A stretch of DNA of 64,000 nucleotides from an uncultured Oscillospiraceae bacterium (GTDB lineage Bacteria > Bacillota > Clostridia > Oscillospirales > Oscillospiraceae). The stretch spans positions 1 to 64,000 of the forward strand of contig CAKTKC010000003.1 in assembly GCA_934569225.1 (NCBI GenBank), in the 5' to 3' direction. Below, one piece after another: positions 24,089 to 32,480 of this stretch. The notes under the pieces are model-generated. The model was not told where the DNA came from. It was given only the letters and a program-made list of their open reading frames with translations, and did not search any database. Made by a program: the position numbers and the translations under genes. Within the stretch, counting starts at the first letter, position 1. Every line of letters begins with the position of its first letter.

Positions 24089-24949
24089 ATGACAACAGAA
24101 ACAGACGGCTATAGTCCAGCCCAGAAGAAAACAGCAACAGAATCGGAAATCCGCGTGCGGACGGGTGCGGTCATCACGCTGACGGGGATTCTTGTGTTAT
24201 ATTTTTCCCGCTATGCCTATGTGCTGGAAGCGGCAGCCGCGATGCTCAGCATTATGGGCATTGTTGAGCTGCTCCGGGCGGCGAAATGCTGCACTTGGTA
24301 CAATGTCCTGCTGCTGAGTCTGATTGCGGCCGCAGTCTGTATGAGGAGACTTCCGTATTACACGAAGATCCTTTTATTTGTATGGGTGCTTGCCATTGCA
24401 GCTTTCTCGTTGTTTATGAGCCGCATGAAAGAGATTCATTTCATCGGTTTCTGGGGTATTCTGCCCTGTGCGTTGATGCTTCCCATATTTTTTTACAGCG
24501 CGGTGGAGATCCGGCAGTGGCCCCAGGGGCTTGCCGTTCTGATTTTTGTCACACTGGGCTGCATGGCCAATGACGTGGCGGCATATCTCGTCGGCAAAGC
24601 CATCGGCACCCACAAGCTGGCGCCCACCATCAGCCCCGGAAAGACGGTGGAAGGCGGGCTGGGCGGTATGGTCAGCTCCGTGATTCTCATGAGCCTGATT
24701 GCTTCCCTGTATTCCCAGTGCGCAGGCGTTGAGATGCGATACGGCTGGCTGATCCTTTACCTGTTTCTGGCTTCCATCGTCGGCCAATTCGGAGATCTGT
24801 CAATGTCAACGATCAAACGGACAGTTGGCATTAAGGATTTCAGCAGGGTTCTTCCGGGACACGGAGGAATTCTGGACAGGTTTGACAGCTTCTTATTTGT
24901 CGCGCCCTTTGCCGTGATCTACGGCAATATGACCGGCTGCTTCCTGTGA
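24089..24949 (+). CDS. cdsA: Phosphatidate cytidylyltransferase
   Basis: A 286-residue integral membrane enzyme with about eight helices. It carries the CTP_transf_1 signature in its C-terminal third: SPGKTVEGGLGG, then FGDLSMSTIKRTVGIKDF and LPGHGGILDRFDS. It converts phosphatidic acid and CTP to CDP-diacylglycerol. The start ATG 24089 follows AAGGAAG; the hydrophilic N-terminus of about 30 residues is longer than in E. coli CdsA. Last gene of the metK-lipid operon. Confidence 0.93.
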   Translation: MTTETDGYSPAQKKTATESEIRVRTGAVITLTGILVLYFSRYAYVLEAAAAMLSIMGIVELLRAAKCCTWYNVLLLSLIAAAVCMRRLPYYTKILLFVWVLAIAAFSLFMSRMKEIHFIGFWGILPCALMLPIFFYSAVEIRQWPQGLAVLIFVTLGCMANDVAAYLVGKAIGTHKLAPTISPGKTVEGGLGGMVSSVILMSLIASLYSQCAGVEMRYGWLILYLFLASIVGQFGDLSMSTIKRTVGIKDFSRVLPGHGGILDRFDSFLFVAPFAVIYGNMTGCFL

Positions 24950-25015
24950 CAGCCTGAAATGAATCTTTGCATGAAAAAACAGCACCCGCTTTTGATGGGT
25001 GGTCATAAAACAGTG

Positions 25016-25047
25016 AATGGAGTGTATCGGTACCGATACGCTCCATT
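25016..25047 (+). terminator. Hairpin after cdsA
   Basis: A 15-pair stem with one G-U (25016-25030 with 25033-25047), then TTCTCGT. No clean T run, but the position 66 bases after cdsA suggests transcript termination or 3' end protection. Confidence 0.5.
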
Positions 25048-25066
25048 TCTCGTATATAACGGGGCA

Positions 25067-25192
25067 CACCCCCTTGGCTCTCCCTCTGGGAGAGCTGTCA
25101 CCGAAGGTGACTGAGAGGGCATTGCACCCTGGTATACCCTCTCCGTCTTCGCTTCGCTCAGCCACCTCTCCCATAGGGAGAGGCAAGGGGTG
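25067..25192. repeat. Dispersed palindromic repeat (REP-like) element
   Basis: About 126 bases with inverted ends (CCCCCTTGGCTCTCCC at left, GGGAGAGGCAAGGGG at right). Internal hairpins CTCTCCCTCTGGGAGAG and CCTCTCCCATAGGGAGAGG are joined by a GAGAGGG/CCCTCTC pairing. I associate this element type with intergenic regions of gut Oscillospirales. It lies between convergent cdsA (+) and the PfkB kinase (-). Only one copy is in this window. Confidence 0.6.
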
Positions 25193-25205
25193 CTTGGTTT
25201 TGGCT

Positions 25206-26144
25206 TTATAGCAACTGAATGGGGAAGACAGTACGGTAGGCGGCGGTCAGTTGGTCTGCGGTGGGGAGAGCCTCCAGGACGTGGCGGCGGGCGACACTCC
25301 AGGCGGAGGCGTTGGTGGCAAATTCCAGGGCTTCCGGCATGGACTTGCCGCGGCTGAGGGCGACGGCAAGGGCTGCATTGAAGGTGTCCCCCGCGCCGGT
25401 GGTGTCCATGGCGGCAACGGGAAGGGCGGGGAAGAGCAGCCGCTCGGTAGGCGTCACCAGAAGGGAACCCCTGCTGCCGAGGGTCACGACGGCATTGGTA
25501 AGGTTGGCGGCGTGGAGACGGTCTGCCAATTCCGGAGGTTCGGGCGTGTGATCCAGACCCAGAAGGACGGCGGCCTCCTGCTGATTCGGGGTGATCAGAT
25601 CGAAGCTGCGCAGAAAATCCAACTCCAGGGGGATGGCGGGCGCGGGATTCAGAATGGTGAAAATGCCGTGCTTTTTCGCAATGGCCAGGGCGGCTTTCGT
25701 GGCGTCCAGGGGGCATTCCAGACCCAGCAGCAGATGGGTGCAGCGAGCCAGGACAGCCTCCTGCGCCCGGAGGAAGTCGGCGCTGAGCAAATCAGCCGCG
25801 CCGCGATAGACCGTGACCTGGTTTTCGCCCCGGCGGTCGGTCAGAATGCAGGCGTAGGCGGTATTGGCTTCGGGGACGGTTTGCAGGATGGGCGTGACGC
25901 CTTCCCTGATCAGAACATCCCGGCAGAGAGCGCCGCCGGAGTCGCTGCCCACGGCACCGAAAAAGCAGACCGGAGCCCCAAGCCGGGCGGCGGCGACGGC
26001 CTGGTTATAGGCTTTGCCGCCAGGTTCGATGAAAATGCTCTCCGCGGAAAGGGTCTCGCCGGGGGCGTGAAAATGGTCTGCGGTGAGGAATACGGATTCG
26101 CCGCCAAGGCCGACGGCGCCGATCATGGCTGGTTTCGGCTGCAT
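25206..26144 (-). CDS. PfkB-family sugar kinase (ribokinase-like)
   Basis: A 312-residue kinase. N-terminal IGAVGLGGESVFLTADHF and IEPGGKAYNQAVAAARLGA match PfkB signature 1 (G-G-K-x-x-N), and C-terminal DTTGAGDTFNAALAVAL is signature 2 with the catalytic Asp. ATG 26144 (GAGGTG upstream) is chosen over a long upstream extension that overlaps the SIS gene in another frame. It begins 10 bases after the SIS gene stop, so the two are one operon. It probably phosphorylates the sugar brought in by the divergent ABC importer. Confidence 0.88.
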   Translation of the reverse strand: MQPKPAMIGAVGLGGESVFLTADHFHAPGETLSAESIFIEPGGKAYNQAVAAARLGAPVCFFGAVGSDSGGALCRDVLIREGVTPILQTVPEANTAYACILTDRRGENQVTVYRGAADLLSADFLRAQEAVLARCTHLLLGLECPLDATKAALAIAKKHGIFTILNPAPAIPLELDFLRSFDLITPNQQEAAVLLGLDHTPEPPELADRLHAANLTNAVVTLGSRGSLLVTPTERLLFPALPVAAMDTTGAGDTFNAALAVALSRGKSMPEALEFATNASAWSVARRHVLEALPTADQLTAAYRTVFPIQLL

Positions 26145-26154
26145 AACAGGCACC

Positions 26155-26886
26155 TCACAGGGGCTGGATGCGGGGGGAGAAGCGGTCGATAAGGGCCTTG
26201 TTGCGCTCCGCGCCGCCGGGAATGTTGCCGCTGAGATAGATGGGGACGTCCGCGCCCTCGGCCAGAGCCAGCTGGGTGGCTTCCGCCAGAATGCTGTTGA
26301 GGATGAACGCGCCGGTGATGGTGGAAAGGGGCGTGGTCCTGATGGCGGCACCCTGCGGCAGCAGACAGGCGTCGCCGTGGGGGGCTTTGTTGTCGATCCA
26401 CAGGTCGGCGACCTCGTAGAGGTGTTTTCCGCTGGCGCTGCGGGCGCTCTGGTCAAAATAGGCGCTGGAACAGATGGCGACGGTGGGAATGCCGCGGCTG
26501 CGGACGATCTCTGCCGCTTCCACCGAAACGGCGTTGACGCCGGAGGTAGACAGACAGAAGAAAATGTCGTTTTTGGTCGCCGGACAGTTTTTCAGAACCT
26601 CCTGGGCAAGACCGGGCTGCTTTTCCAGGCGGCTGCTTTCGGCGGCTCCTTCGTGGAGCATGAGGGGCTCATAGAAAACGGGGGCGACGTTGGCCAGCCC
26701 GCCGGCGCGGTAGAAGGCCTCCTCCGCCAGAATGTGGGAGTGGCCGCAGCCAAAAACATAGATCAGACCGTCCCGGACGAGGACGGCTTTCACCATCTGC
26801 GCCGCCTGCATGATTTTCTCCCGCTGGGTCTCCCGGATGGCAGTGATGGCGGCGGTAATATGGTCGGCATATTGGTCTAAAAGCAT
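26155..26886 (-). CDS. SIS-domain sugar isomerase-like protein
   Basis: A 243-residue protein with one SIS (sugar isomerase) domain: VRDGLIYVFGCGHSHILAEE, then ATKNDIFFCLSTSGVNAVSVE (the S-T-S-G phosphosugar loop). It matches the 'sugar isomerase domain-containing' group related to YckB/AgaS and GlmS isomerase domains. Such proteins isomerise or deaminate phosphorylated amino sugars or sense them. Gene order regulator-SIS-kinase on the - strand, with a second SIS protein across the divergent promoter, supports an amino-sugar pathway. Confidence 0.83.
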   Translation of the reverse strand: MLLDQYADHITAAITAIRETQREKIMQAAQMVKAVLVRDGLIYVFGCGHSHILAEEAFYRAGGLANVAPVFYEPLMLHEGAAESSRLEKQPGLAQEVLKNCPATKNDIFFCLSTSGVNAVSVEAAEIVRSRGIPTVAICSSAYFDQSARSASGKHLYEVADLWIDNKAPHGDACLLPQGAAIRTTPLSTITGAFILNSILAEATQLALAEGADVPIYLSGNIPGGAERNKALIDRFSPRIQPL

Positions 26887-26903
26887 AGAGAAATTCCTCC
26901 CGT

Positions 26904-27992
26904 TTATCGGTGCCCGGAAAGCAGGGAGCTTTCCCGGATGACCAGGTTCGGTTCGACGTAATAATTGTCATAGGGCGTATCGGGATTCTGAATGCAGTCG
27001 ATCATCAGCTTGACGGTCATGTCCGCCATGCTGGCGATGCGGTACTGAACCGTGGTCAGCGAGGGAGACAGGTTGGTGGCGATGGAAAGATCGTCGAAGC
27101 CCACAATGCCCACATCCTGGGGAATCCGCCTGCCCAGGCTCTTGCACACCCGGTACAGCTGGGCGGCAATGAGATCGTGATAGCAGAAGACGCCCACCGG
27201 CTCCCGGTGTTCCTCCAGAAGCTGGGCAATCAGACCGTCGTCCGCCCGGTTCCGGCTGGAGACCTGTAAGGTGCTGCGGCTGTCCAGCTCGAAGCCGCTT
27301 TGCTTCAGCTGCAACTGAAAGCCGGTGAAGCGGATGTCGCTTTCCAGAGAACGGCTTTTGCTGCCCAGGTACAGGAAGTCCCGGTAGCCCTGCTCCACAA
27401 GATGCTGGGCGACCTTCTGGGAGATGGTAAAGCTGTTGACCTGTACGGAGGAACACTTGCTTTTTTCCAGCGCGTGTCCCAGCAGCACGCAGGGGATGGG
27501 GCAGCTGCGGTAAAGCCCGGTTTTTTCCGGCGTGGTGGGAATGCAGCTGACAATCCCGGCGACGGACATGTGCAGCAGCAACTGAATCAGCTTGCGCTCT
27601 TCCTCGGCGGAGTAGGTGGCGTTGAGGATCAGCACCTCATAGCCCTTCTGACGGAAGCTCTCCACCACGGTGTCGCAGAGGGATGAGAAAAACTCGTTGT
27701 TCAGCTGAGGTACCAGCATACCGATGATCTTGGTATGGCGGTAATGATCCTCCATCAGCCTGGCGTGAGCCAGATAGTATTTCTTTCCCCGCAGCTCCAG
27801 ATAGCCGGTGTCGCACAGCTCGGAGAGAATATTGTGGGCGGTCACCACGGATATTTGTCGGGCGTTTGCCAATGCCCGGGTTGTCATAAAGGGCGTACCT
27901 GGCTCACCGTATTGTCCAACGAGAATCTCATTCTGGAGCATATAACACTCCTGAGCAGAACGGGAAAGGTTTTCAAAGACCTCCTGGCGCAC
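26904..27992 (-). CDS. GntR-HTH / LacI-type ligand-binding transcriptional regulator
   Basis: A 362-residue chimera. The N-terminal GntR-type winged helix (residues 1-75; PFMTTRALANARQISVVTAH) is fused to a LacI/periplasmic-binding-protein sensor (about 85-355; TKIIGMLVPQLNNEFFSSLC, then DVGIVGFDDLSIATNLSPSL). GTG 27992 has AAGGAGGT seven bases upstream; longer upstream frames run into the AT-rich promoter. It is the AraR type of arrangement. It is divergent from the ABC importer at 28443 and likely represses both units until the sugar is present. Confidence 0.88.
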   Translation of the reverse strand: MRQEVFENLSRSAQECYMLQNEILVGQYGEPGTPFMTTRALANARQISVVTAHNILSELCDTGYLELRGKKYYLAHARLMEDHYRHTKIIGMLVPQLNNEFFSSLCDTVVESFRQKGYEVLILNATYSAEEERKLIQLLLHMSVAGIVSCIPTTPEKTGLYRSCPIPCVLLGHALEKSKCSSVQVNSFTISQKVAQHLVEQGYRDFLYLGSKSRSLESDIRFTGFQLQLKQSGFELDSRSTLQVSSRNRADDGLIAQLLEEHREPVGVFCYHDLIAAQLYRVCKSLGRRIPQDVGIVGFDDLSIATNLSPSLTTVQYRIASMADMTVKLMIDCIQNPDTPYDNYYVEPNLVIRESSLLSGHR

Positions 27993-28442
27993 AGAACTGA
28001 CCTCCTTCCACAATGGGAAAAAAGATATTATACAACTGTTATAGCATGAGTTCTCCAAAAAGGCAATATGTAATTGCTCTAAAACAAAAAAATTTTTCAA
28101 ATATACAGGAATTGTGTAGAAATAACTACTAAATACCGACAAAATGGAAACGCCTATGGAGTAATACGCGCAATTACAGCTGGCGGATATCTTAAAATGT
28201 TAATAAATATGTTATATTCTTATATAATATTGTTGACAAAAATATTATATGCGTGTAAAATCTTAAATGGAAATAGTACAAAAGAAATTTAATATTGAGC
28301 TTACCGATTGGATATTATGCTCGCTCATTTGTGCTTTGCATCGATCGTTTTGAAAATTCAAACGGCGGAACAGGCAGAGCAACAACGGGTATATACGCAC
28401 ATGACAATGTGCTATATAAATAACAGAAGGAGGATTAATCAG
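27993..28442. other. Divergent regulatory region (450 bp, AT-rich)
   Basis: No gene. It contains the ribosome site of the regulator (28000-28007), a TATAAT for the - strand around 28028-28033, the + strand promoter at 28234-28262, and an imperfect inverted repeat (28390-28402 with 28407-28418, centred on GCACAT/ATGTGC) close to the importer start. The last could be the operator or an mRNA hairpin. It is far more AT-rich than its surroundings. Confidence 0.55.
28234..28262 (+). promoter_or_regulatory. Probable promoter of the ABC importer operon
   Basis: Consensus TTGACA at 28234-28239, a 17-base spacer and a weak TAAATC -10 preceded by TG (extended -10 possible). It lies about 180 bases before the importer start codon, leaving a long leader with the inverted repeat near its end. 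Confidence 0.45.
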
Positions 28443-29789
28443 TTGAAAAGATTAGTCGCATTACTACTGGTCATGACAATGGCATTGGCGCTGTGCGCCT
28501 GTGGGCAGGAGACAGAGGCCGAACCCACCAAGGCATCTGCGGCAGTTTCTCAGGAGCCTGCGTCCCCTGCCGCTGAGGCAAGCTGGAAGAAGGACTACAA
28601 TGGAGAAACCATCCGTGTTGCCATGTGGGGAGACAACACCCGGAAGGATCTGTTCGAAGGCTACTTTGAAGCCTTTGAGCAGGAATACAACTGCAATGTA
28701 GAAGTGGAGGTTTACGCCTCCAGTGAGTATGCCACAAAGGTTCTCACCGAGACTGCTGGTGGCAATGGCCCCGATGTGGTCTGGCTGACTGAGCGCTACT
28801 ACCCCATGTTCGCAGAGGCCGGTTACTTGGCAGACATGAATGCACTGATGACCGATGAAGAGTACAACTTTAGCGACTACTCCACTTCCCTGGTCAACAA
28901 CTATATCAAAGACGGCAATCTGACTGCAATTCCCTTCACGGCTAACCCGCTAGCCTTTTTCTACAATTCGACTCTGTTTAAGGAAGCTGGCCTGGAAACA
29001 CCTCTGGAGCTGTACAATAAAGGCGAGTGGACCATTGACAGAATGCTGGAATGTGCTGCTGCTCTGACTAACAAATCCACTGGCACCTATGGCCTGAGCC
29101 TGGTTCAGACCATGGATCCTACTAACTGGCCTGTGCTGTTGGATTTCTTCTGGGCAATGGGTGCTGACATGTTTGATGCTGACACTACAAAGTGCACCAT
29201 CAACAACGAAGCAGGTGTTGCTGCACTGCAGAAGTTTTATGATCTGATGTTCACTGAAAAGAGCTGTGTTGTTCCCGGCGAGATGATTTCCTTTGAATCC
29301 GGTCAGCTGGCTATGTATCCCGGTAACCCCTCCGAAGGCGCCAACTATCAGAATGTGGACTTTGAATGGGACTACATCACGGTTCCTGCTACTGCTGACG
29401 GTGAACTGATCAATGTTGTGGGTGTGGCACTGTATGGTGTTATGAACACCTCCAAGAATGTGGAAGCGGCGGTCGATGCGGTCAAGTACATTACCAACGA
29501 GAAAATGCAGTCCACCATGGCAGGCACCTTCACCCCCACCAGAGAATCGCTGAAGAACTCTGAGGGCTTCCTGAATCAGACCGCCTCCATGCCTTCTCCT
29601 GATGGCCGGAAGATCCTATATCTGGATGTTTTTGCAGCCAATACCCGGGTCTACCCTGCTACCACCAACTGGAACGAGGTCAACGAGATCGGCAAGCAGA
29701 TATTTGACAAGCTGTATACTGGCAATGCAGCTCCCGCTGATATTGCCGCAGAATTTGAGAGTTCCTTTAACACCCTGCTGGCAAAATAA
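28443..29789 (+). CDS. ABC transporter sugar-binding lipoprotein (importer 1)
   Basis: A 448-residue family-1 solute-binding protein. It has a TTG start behind AAGGAGG, a signal sequence with lipobox A-L-C-A-C (Cys20), a low-complexity Ala/Glu/Pro linker, then two-lobe binding-protein text such as ETAGGNGPDVVWLTERYYPM and IPFTANPLAFFYNSTLF. It is anchored outside the membrane and delivers a carbohydrate to the two following permeases. Codon use here is less biased toward C/G at third positions than in flanking genes. A hairpin after the gene probably allows it to be made in excess of the permeases. Confidence 0.9.
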   Translation: MKRLVALLLVMTMALALCACGQETEAEPTKASAAVSQEPASPAAEASWKKDYNGETIRVAMWGDNTRKDLFEGYFEAFEQEYNCNVEVEVYASSEYATKVLTETAGGNGPDVVWLTERYYPMFAEAGYLADMNALMTDEEYNFSDYSTSLVNNYIKDGNLTAIPFTANPLAFFYNSTLFKEAGLETPLELYNKGEWTIDRMLECAAALTNKSTGTYGLSLVQTMDPTNWPVLLDFFWAMGADMFDADTTKCTINNEAGVAALQKFYDLMFTEKSCVVPGEMISFESGQLAMYPGNPSEGANYQNVDFEWDYITVPATADGELINVVGVALYGVMNTSKNVEAAVDAVKYITNEKMQSTMAGTFTPTRESLKNSEGFLNQTASMPSPDGRKILYLDVFAANTRVYPATTNWNEVNEIGKQIFDKLYTGNAAPADIAAEFESSFNTLLAK

Positions 29790-29815
29790 TCGAGCGAATA
29801 CCTGATCCGGTAGGC

Positions 29816-29846
29816 AGGGGGTACTGTCCATGCAGTACCCCCTTTA
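29816..29846 (+). terminator. Partial terminator between binding protein and permease
   Basis: An 11-base perfect stem (29816-29826 with 29833-29843) around TCCATG followed by TTA. It is placed as usual for attenuating permease expression relative to the binding protein. Confidence 0.55.
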
Positions 29847-29914
29847 TTACGGAAGAAATCTTTTGTTATTCCCATGAGACTCTCGGCAAATGAAACCCAC
29901 TCGGAGGAGACGCT

Positions 29915-30823
29915 ATGGAAAGATCAAAACACAGGCATGTCTTGTCACTGAAGCAGCGCAACAACCTGACAGGATACGCCATGATTGCGCCGATGTCGGT
30001 TGGCTATATCTTTTTTATGATCGTGCCGGTGTTTGTTATGCTGTATCTGAGCATGACAGACTATGCGCTGCTGAAACCTGGAGCTTTTGTTGGCTTTGGC
30101 AACTATAAGGAGCTGTTCATCAACGACAAAACCTTTCAGAAAACGGTTTGGAATACGGTTTATTTTACGTTGCTGTTTGTTCCTTTGAATATGTTGATTT
30201 GTTTGGGGCTGGCGCTGGTGATGTATCGCAGTTTTAAAGGCGTAGGCTTTTTCAGAACGGTGTTGTTTACCCCTTATGTGACCTCTATGGTGGCTTGGGC
30301 CATCGTATGGAAGTATCTGTTCCAAACCGACAACGGATTAATCAATGTCGTCATGGGCTGGTTTGGCATTGATTCAGTAAACTGGCTTTACAGTGAAAAA
30401 GCCGCTATCCCCATTGCTGTGATAGTCACACTGCTGAAAGGTCTGGGCATGAATACTGTGATTTTTATTTCTGCCCTGATGGATGTGCCTCAGATGTACT
30501 ATGAGGCTGCCCAGCTGGACGGTGCCGGCCCTTGGAAACAGCTTAAGAATATCACCATGCCCATGATCTCGCAGTCCCTGTTCCTGGCGCTGATTTTGAC
30601 GGTTATCGGCTGCTTCAAGGTCTTTGCTCAGATTTATGTCATGTCTAAGGGTGGACCCGCCACCAGCTCGTATGTGTTTGTTTACTACATTTATGTTCAG
30701 GCATTCCGGTATTTCAAGTTTGGTTATGCTTCTGCTATATCCACCATTTTGTTCCTGATCATTCTGGTGCTGACCGCAGTTCAGTGGTTTGCAAGAAAGA
30801 AGTGGGTGTTCTATGAAACATAA
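29915..30823 (+). CDS. ABC sugar transporter permease, MalF/UgpA type (importer 1)
   Basis: A 302-residue membrane protein with six predicted helices. The permease cytoplasmic loop (EAA motif) reads YYEAAQLDGAGPWKQLKNIT, which docks the ATPase. GGAGGAG precedes the ATG. It is the first of two inner-membrane subunits, and the second overlaps it by 11 bases. Confidence 0.92.
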   Translation: MERSKHRHVLSLKQRNNLTGYAMIAPMSVGYIFFMIVPVFVMLYLSMTDYALLKPGAFVGFGNYKELFINDKTFQKTVWNTVYFTLLFVPLNMLICLGLALVMYRSFKGVGFFRTVLFTPYVTSMVAWAIVWKYLFQTDNGLINVVMGWFGIDSVNWLYSEKAAIPIAVIVTLLKGLGMNTVIFISALMDVPQMYYEAAQLDGAGPWKQLKNITMPMISQSLFLALILTVIGCFKVFAQIYVMSKGGPATSSYVFVYYIYVQAFRYFKFGYASAISTILFLIILVLTAVQWFARKKWVFYET

Positions 30824-31664
30824 AACCTCATGCCGCACCCGGCAGAAAATCACCATGGTACTGAAATATGCAGTGCTGATTTTGGTTAGTCTTTTGCTGC
30901 TGTTTCCCTTCTATTGGATGGTCATTACTTCCCTGAAAGATTCCACTCAGATCTTCGTGTTCCCGCCGGAGTTGTTTCCCCAAAAGATCACCTTTGAGAA
31001 TTTCCAGCAGCTCTTTGGTCATATGAAATTCTTCCGTTATATGTGGAACAGTCTGCTAGTGTCTGGCATCAATAGTATTTGCATTGTGATTATTGCCGGC
31101 GTCACTGCCTACGCTTTTGCTAAGGTTAAATTTGTTGGTCGGGACTTGATTTTCCTGGTATTCCTGGCTGGGCTGATGGTTCCGGTGGAAGTCATTACTG
31201 TGCCTCTGTACTTCATCTTGGGTAAGATCGGTTGGGTGGACAAGCTGACCAGTTTGACCGTTCCCTCGATCTTTGGCTCTGCCGGCGTGTTTGGATTGTT
31301 CATTATGCGGCAGTTCTTTATCACCGTGCCAGACGAACTGGTGGAAGCGGCCAGAATCGATGGCTGTTCTCACTTGGGGATTGTATTCCGGATCGTTATG
31401 CCCATGGCAAAGTCCGCCATTGCTACAGTAGTCATCTTCACTTTTGCCAACTGCTGGAATGAATTCTTTCAACCGCTGATCTTCCTGAGTTCTCAGGATA
31501 ACTTCACACTGCCCCTGGGGTTGGCCATGTTCGCTGACGAAGGCGGCACCAAGTGGCATCTGGTTATGGCTGCCTCAACGTTAGCCACAATCCCGTTGCT
31601 GTCGGTATTCTATATGTGCCAGAATAAGTTTATTGAAAGCATGGCTATGTCTGGCATTAAATAA
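30813..31664 (+). CDS. ABC sugar transporter permease, MalG/UgpE type (importer 1)
   Basis: A 283-residue six-helix permease. EAA loop: LVEAARIDGCSHLGIVFRIV. ATG 30813 lies inside the end of the preceding gene, so translation is coupled; an earlier in-frame ATG at 30789 is buried deeper in that gene. The C-terminal IKSMAMSGIK-type ending is typical of the MalG group. No ATPase gene accompanies this pair. Confidence 0.9.
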   Translation: MKHKTSCRTRQKITMVLKYAVLILVSLLLLFPFYWMVITSLKDSTQIFVFPPELFPQKITFENFQQLFGHMKFFRYMWNSLLVSGINSICIVIIAGVTAYAFAKVKFVGRDLIFLVFLAGLMVPVEVITVPLYFILGKIGWVDKLTSLTVPSIFGSAGVFGLFIMRQFFITVPDELVEAARIDGCSHLGIVFRIVMPMAKSAIATVVIFTFANCWNEFFQPLIFLSSQDNFTLPLGLAMFADEGGTKWHLVMAASTLATIPLLSVFYMCQNKFIESMAMSGIK

Positions 31665-31701
31665 AGAACATCCTATCTGAACGAAAAAGGAGAAAATATT
31701 A

Positions 31702-32454
31702 ATGAGCGATCAGTTTGGTTATCTTGATGCGGTCGTTGATGCTCTGAAACAGGTGGAACAGACCCAGAGTGAAAATCTTAAGGCTGCTGCCGCATTGATG
31801 GCGGATGCAATTGAGCGGGACCGGCTCATCCATGTTTACGCAGGTGGCGGCCATACCACCCTTTGCATGGGCGAGATGTTTTTCCGGGCTGGTGGATTGG
31901 CTTGCATCAACCCTATGATGGAGACAGGACTTTCGGTATTCAATCAGGCCCTGAAATACTTAGAGCTGGAACGCACGGTAAATTACGGCGCAGCAATCGT
32001 TAAGTACTTCAACCTGCAAAGGGATGACATTTTCATCATCTTTCATAATATCGGCATCAATCCCGCCACCATTGACGCTGCTATGCAAGCTAAGTCGGAT
32101 GGTGCTAAAATCATTGCCATTTCCAGCAGTCACTGGCAGAACGAAAGCCCTGCGGATAGCCCCATCCGCCATCCCTCCAAGAAGAACCTGTTTGACTTTG
32201 CCGACGTCTGCATTGATGATCTAAATCCTGTGGGGGACGCAGCTACTCATATAGAGGGTGTAAGCGAAGCCATGGCGCCTACCTCCAACATTGTGGACTT
32301 CTATATTGCCCACCGGCTGGAATTGGAAACCGCTGCTGAATGTATCCGCCGTGGTATCGAAGTTCCTGTGTGGCACAGTGCCAATGCCGAAGGCGGCGAT
32401 GCGGCAAACAAGGAGTATTTGAACAAGTACATGGGCAGAGTAAAAATGCTTTAA
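31702..32454 (+). CDS. SIS-domain protein (second copy)
   Basis: A 250-residue SIS protein with RDRLIHVYAGGGHTTLCMGE and FNLQRDDIFIIFHNIGINPA. In the second segment the usual Ser-Thr-Ser-Gly phosphosugar loop is replaced by His-Asn-Ile-Gly. It is related to the SIS protein at 26155 but this loop differs, so binding of phosphosugar may have changed. AAAAAGGAG precedes the ATG. It lies between importer permeases and the GH20-like gene, consistent with intracellular processing of the imported amino sugar. Confidence 0.8.
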   Translation: MSDQFGYLDAVVDALKQVEQTQSENLKAAAALMADAIERDRLIHVYAGGGHTTLCMGEMFFRAGGLACINPMMETGLSVFNQALKYLELERTVNYGAAIVKYFNLQRDDIFIIFHNIGINPATIDAAMQAKSDGAKIIAISSSHWQNESPADSPIRHPSKKNLFDFADVCIDDLNPVGDAATHIEGVSEAMAPTSNIVDFYIAHRLELETAAECIRRGIEVPVWHSANAEGGDAANKEYLNKYMGRVKML

Positions 32455-32480
32455 GATTAATTTAAAGGAGATTGTTAAAA

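Noticed and set aside
25206..26456. 416-residue version of the PfkB kinase
   Set aside because: The first 104 residues are Pro/Ser/Thr-rich text from the other frame of the SIS gene; the family start and ribosome site are at 26144.
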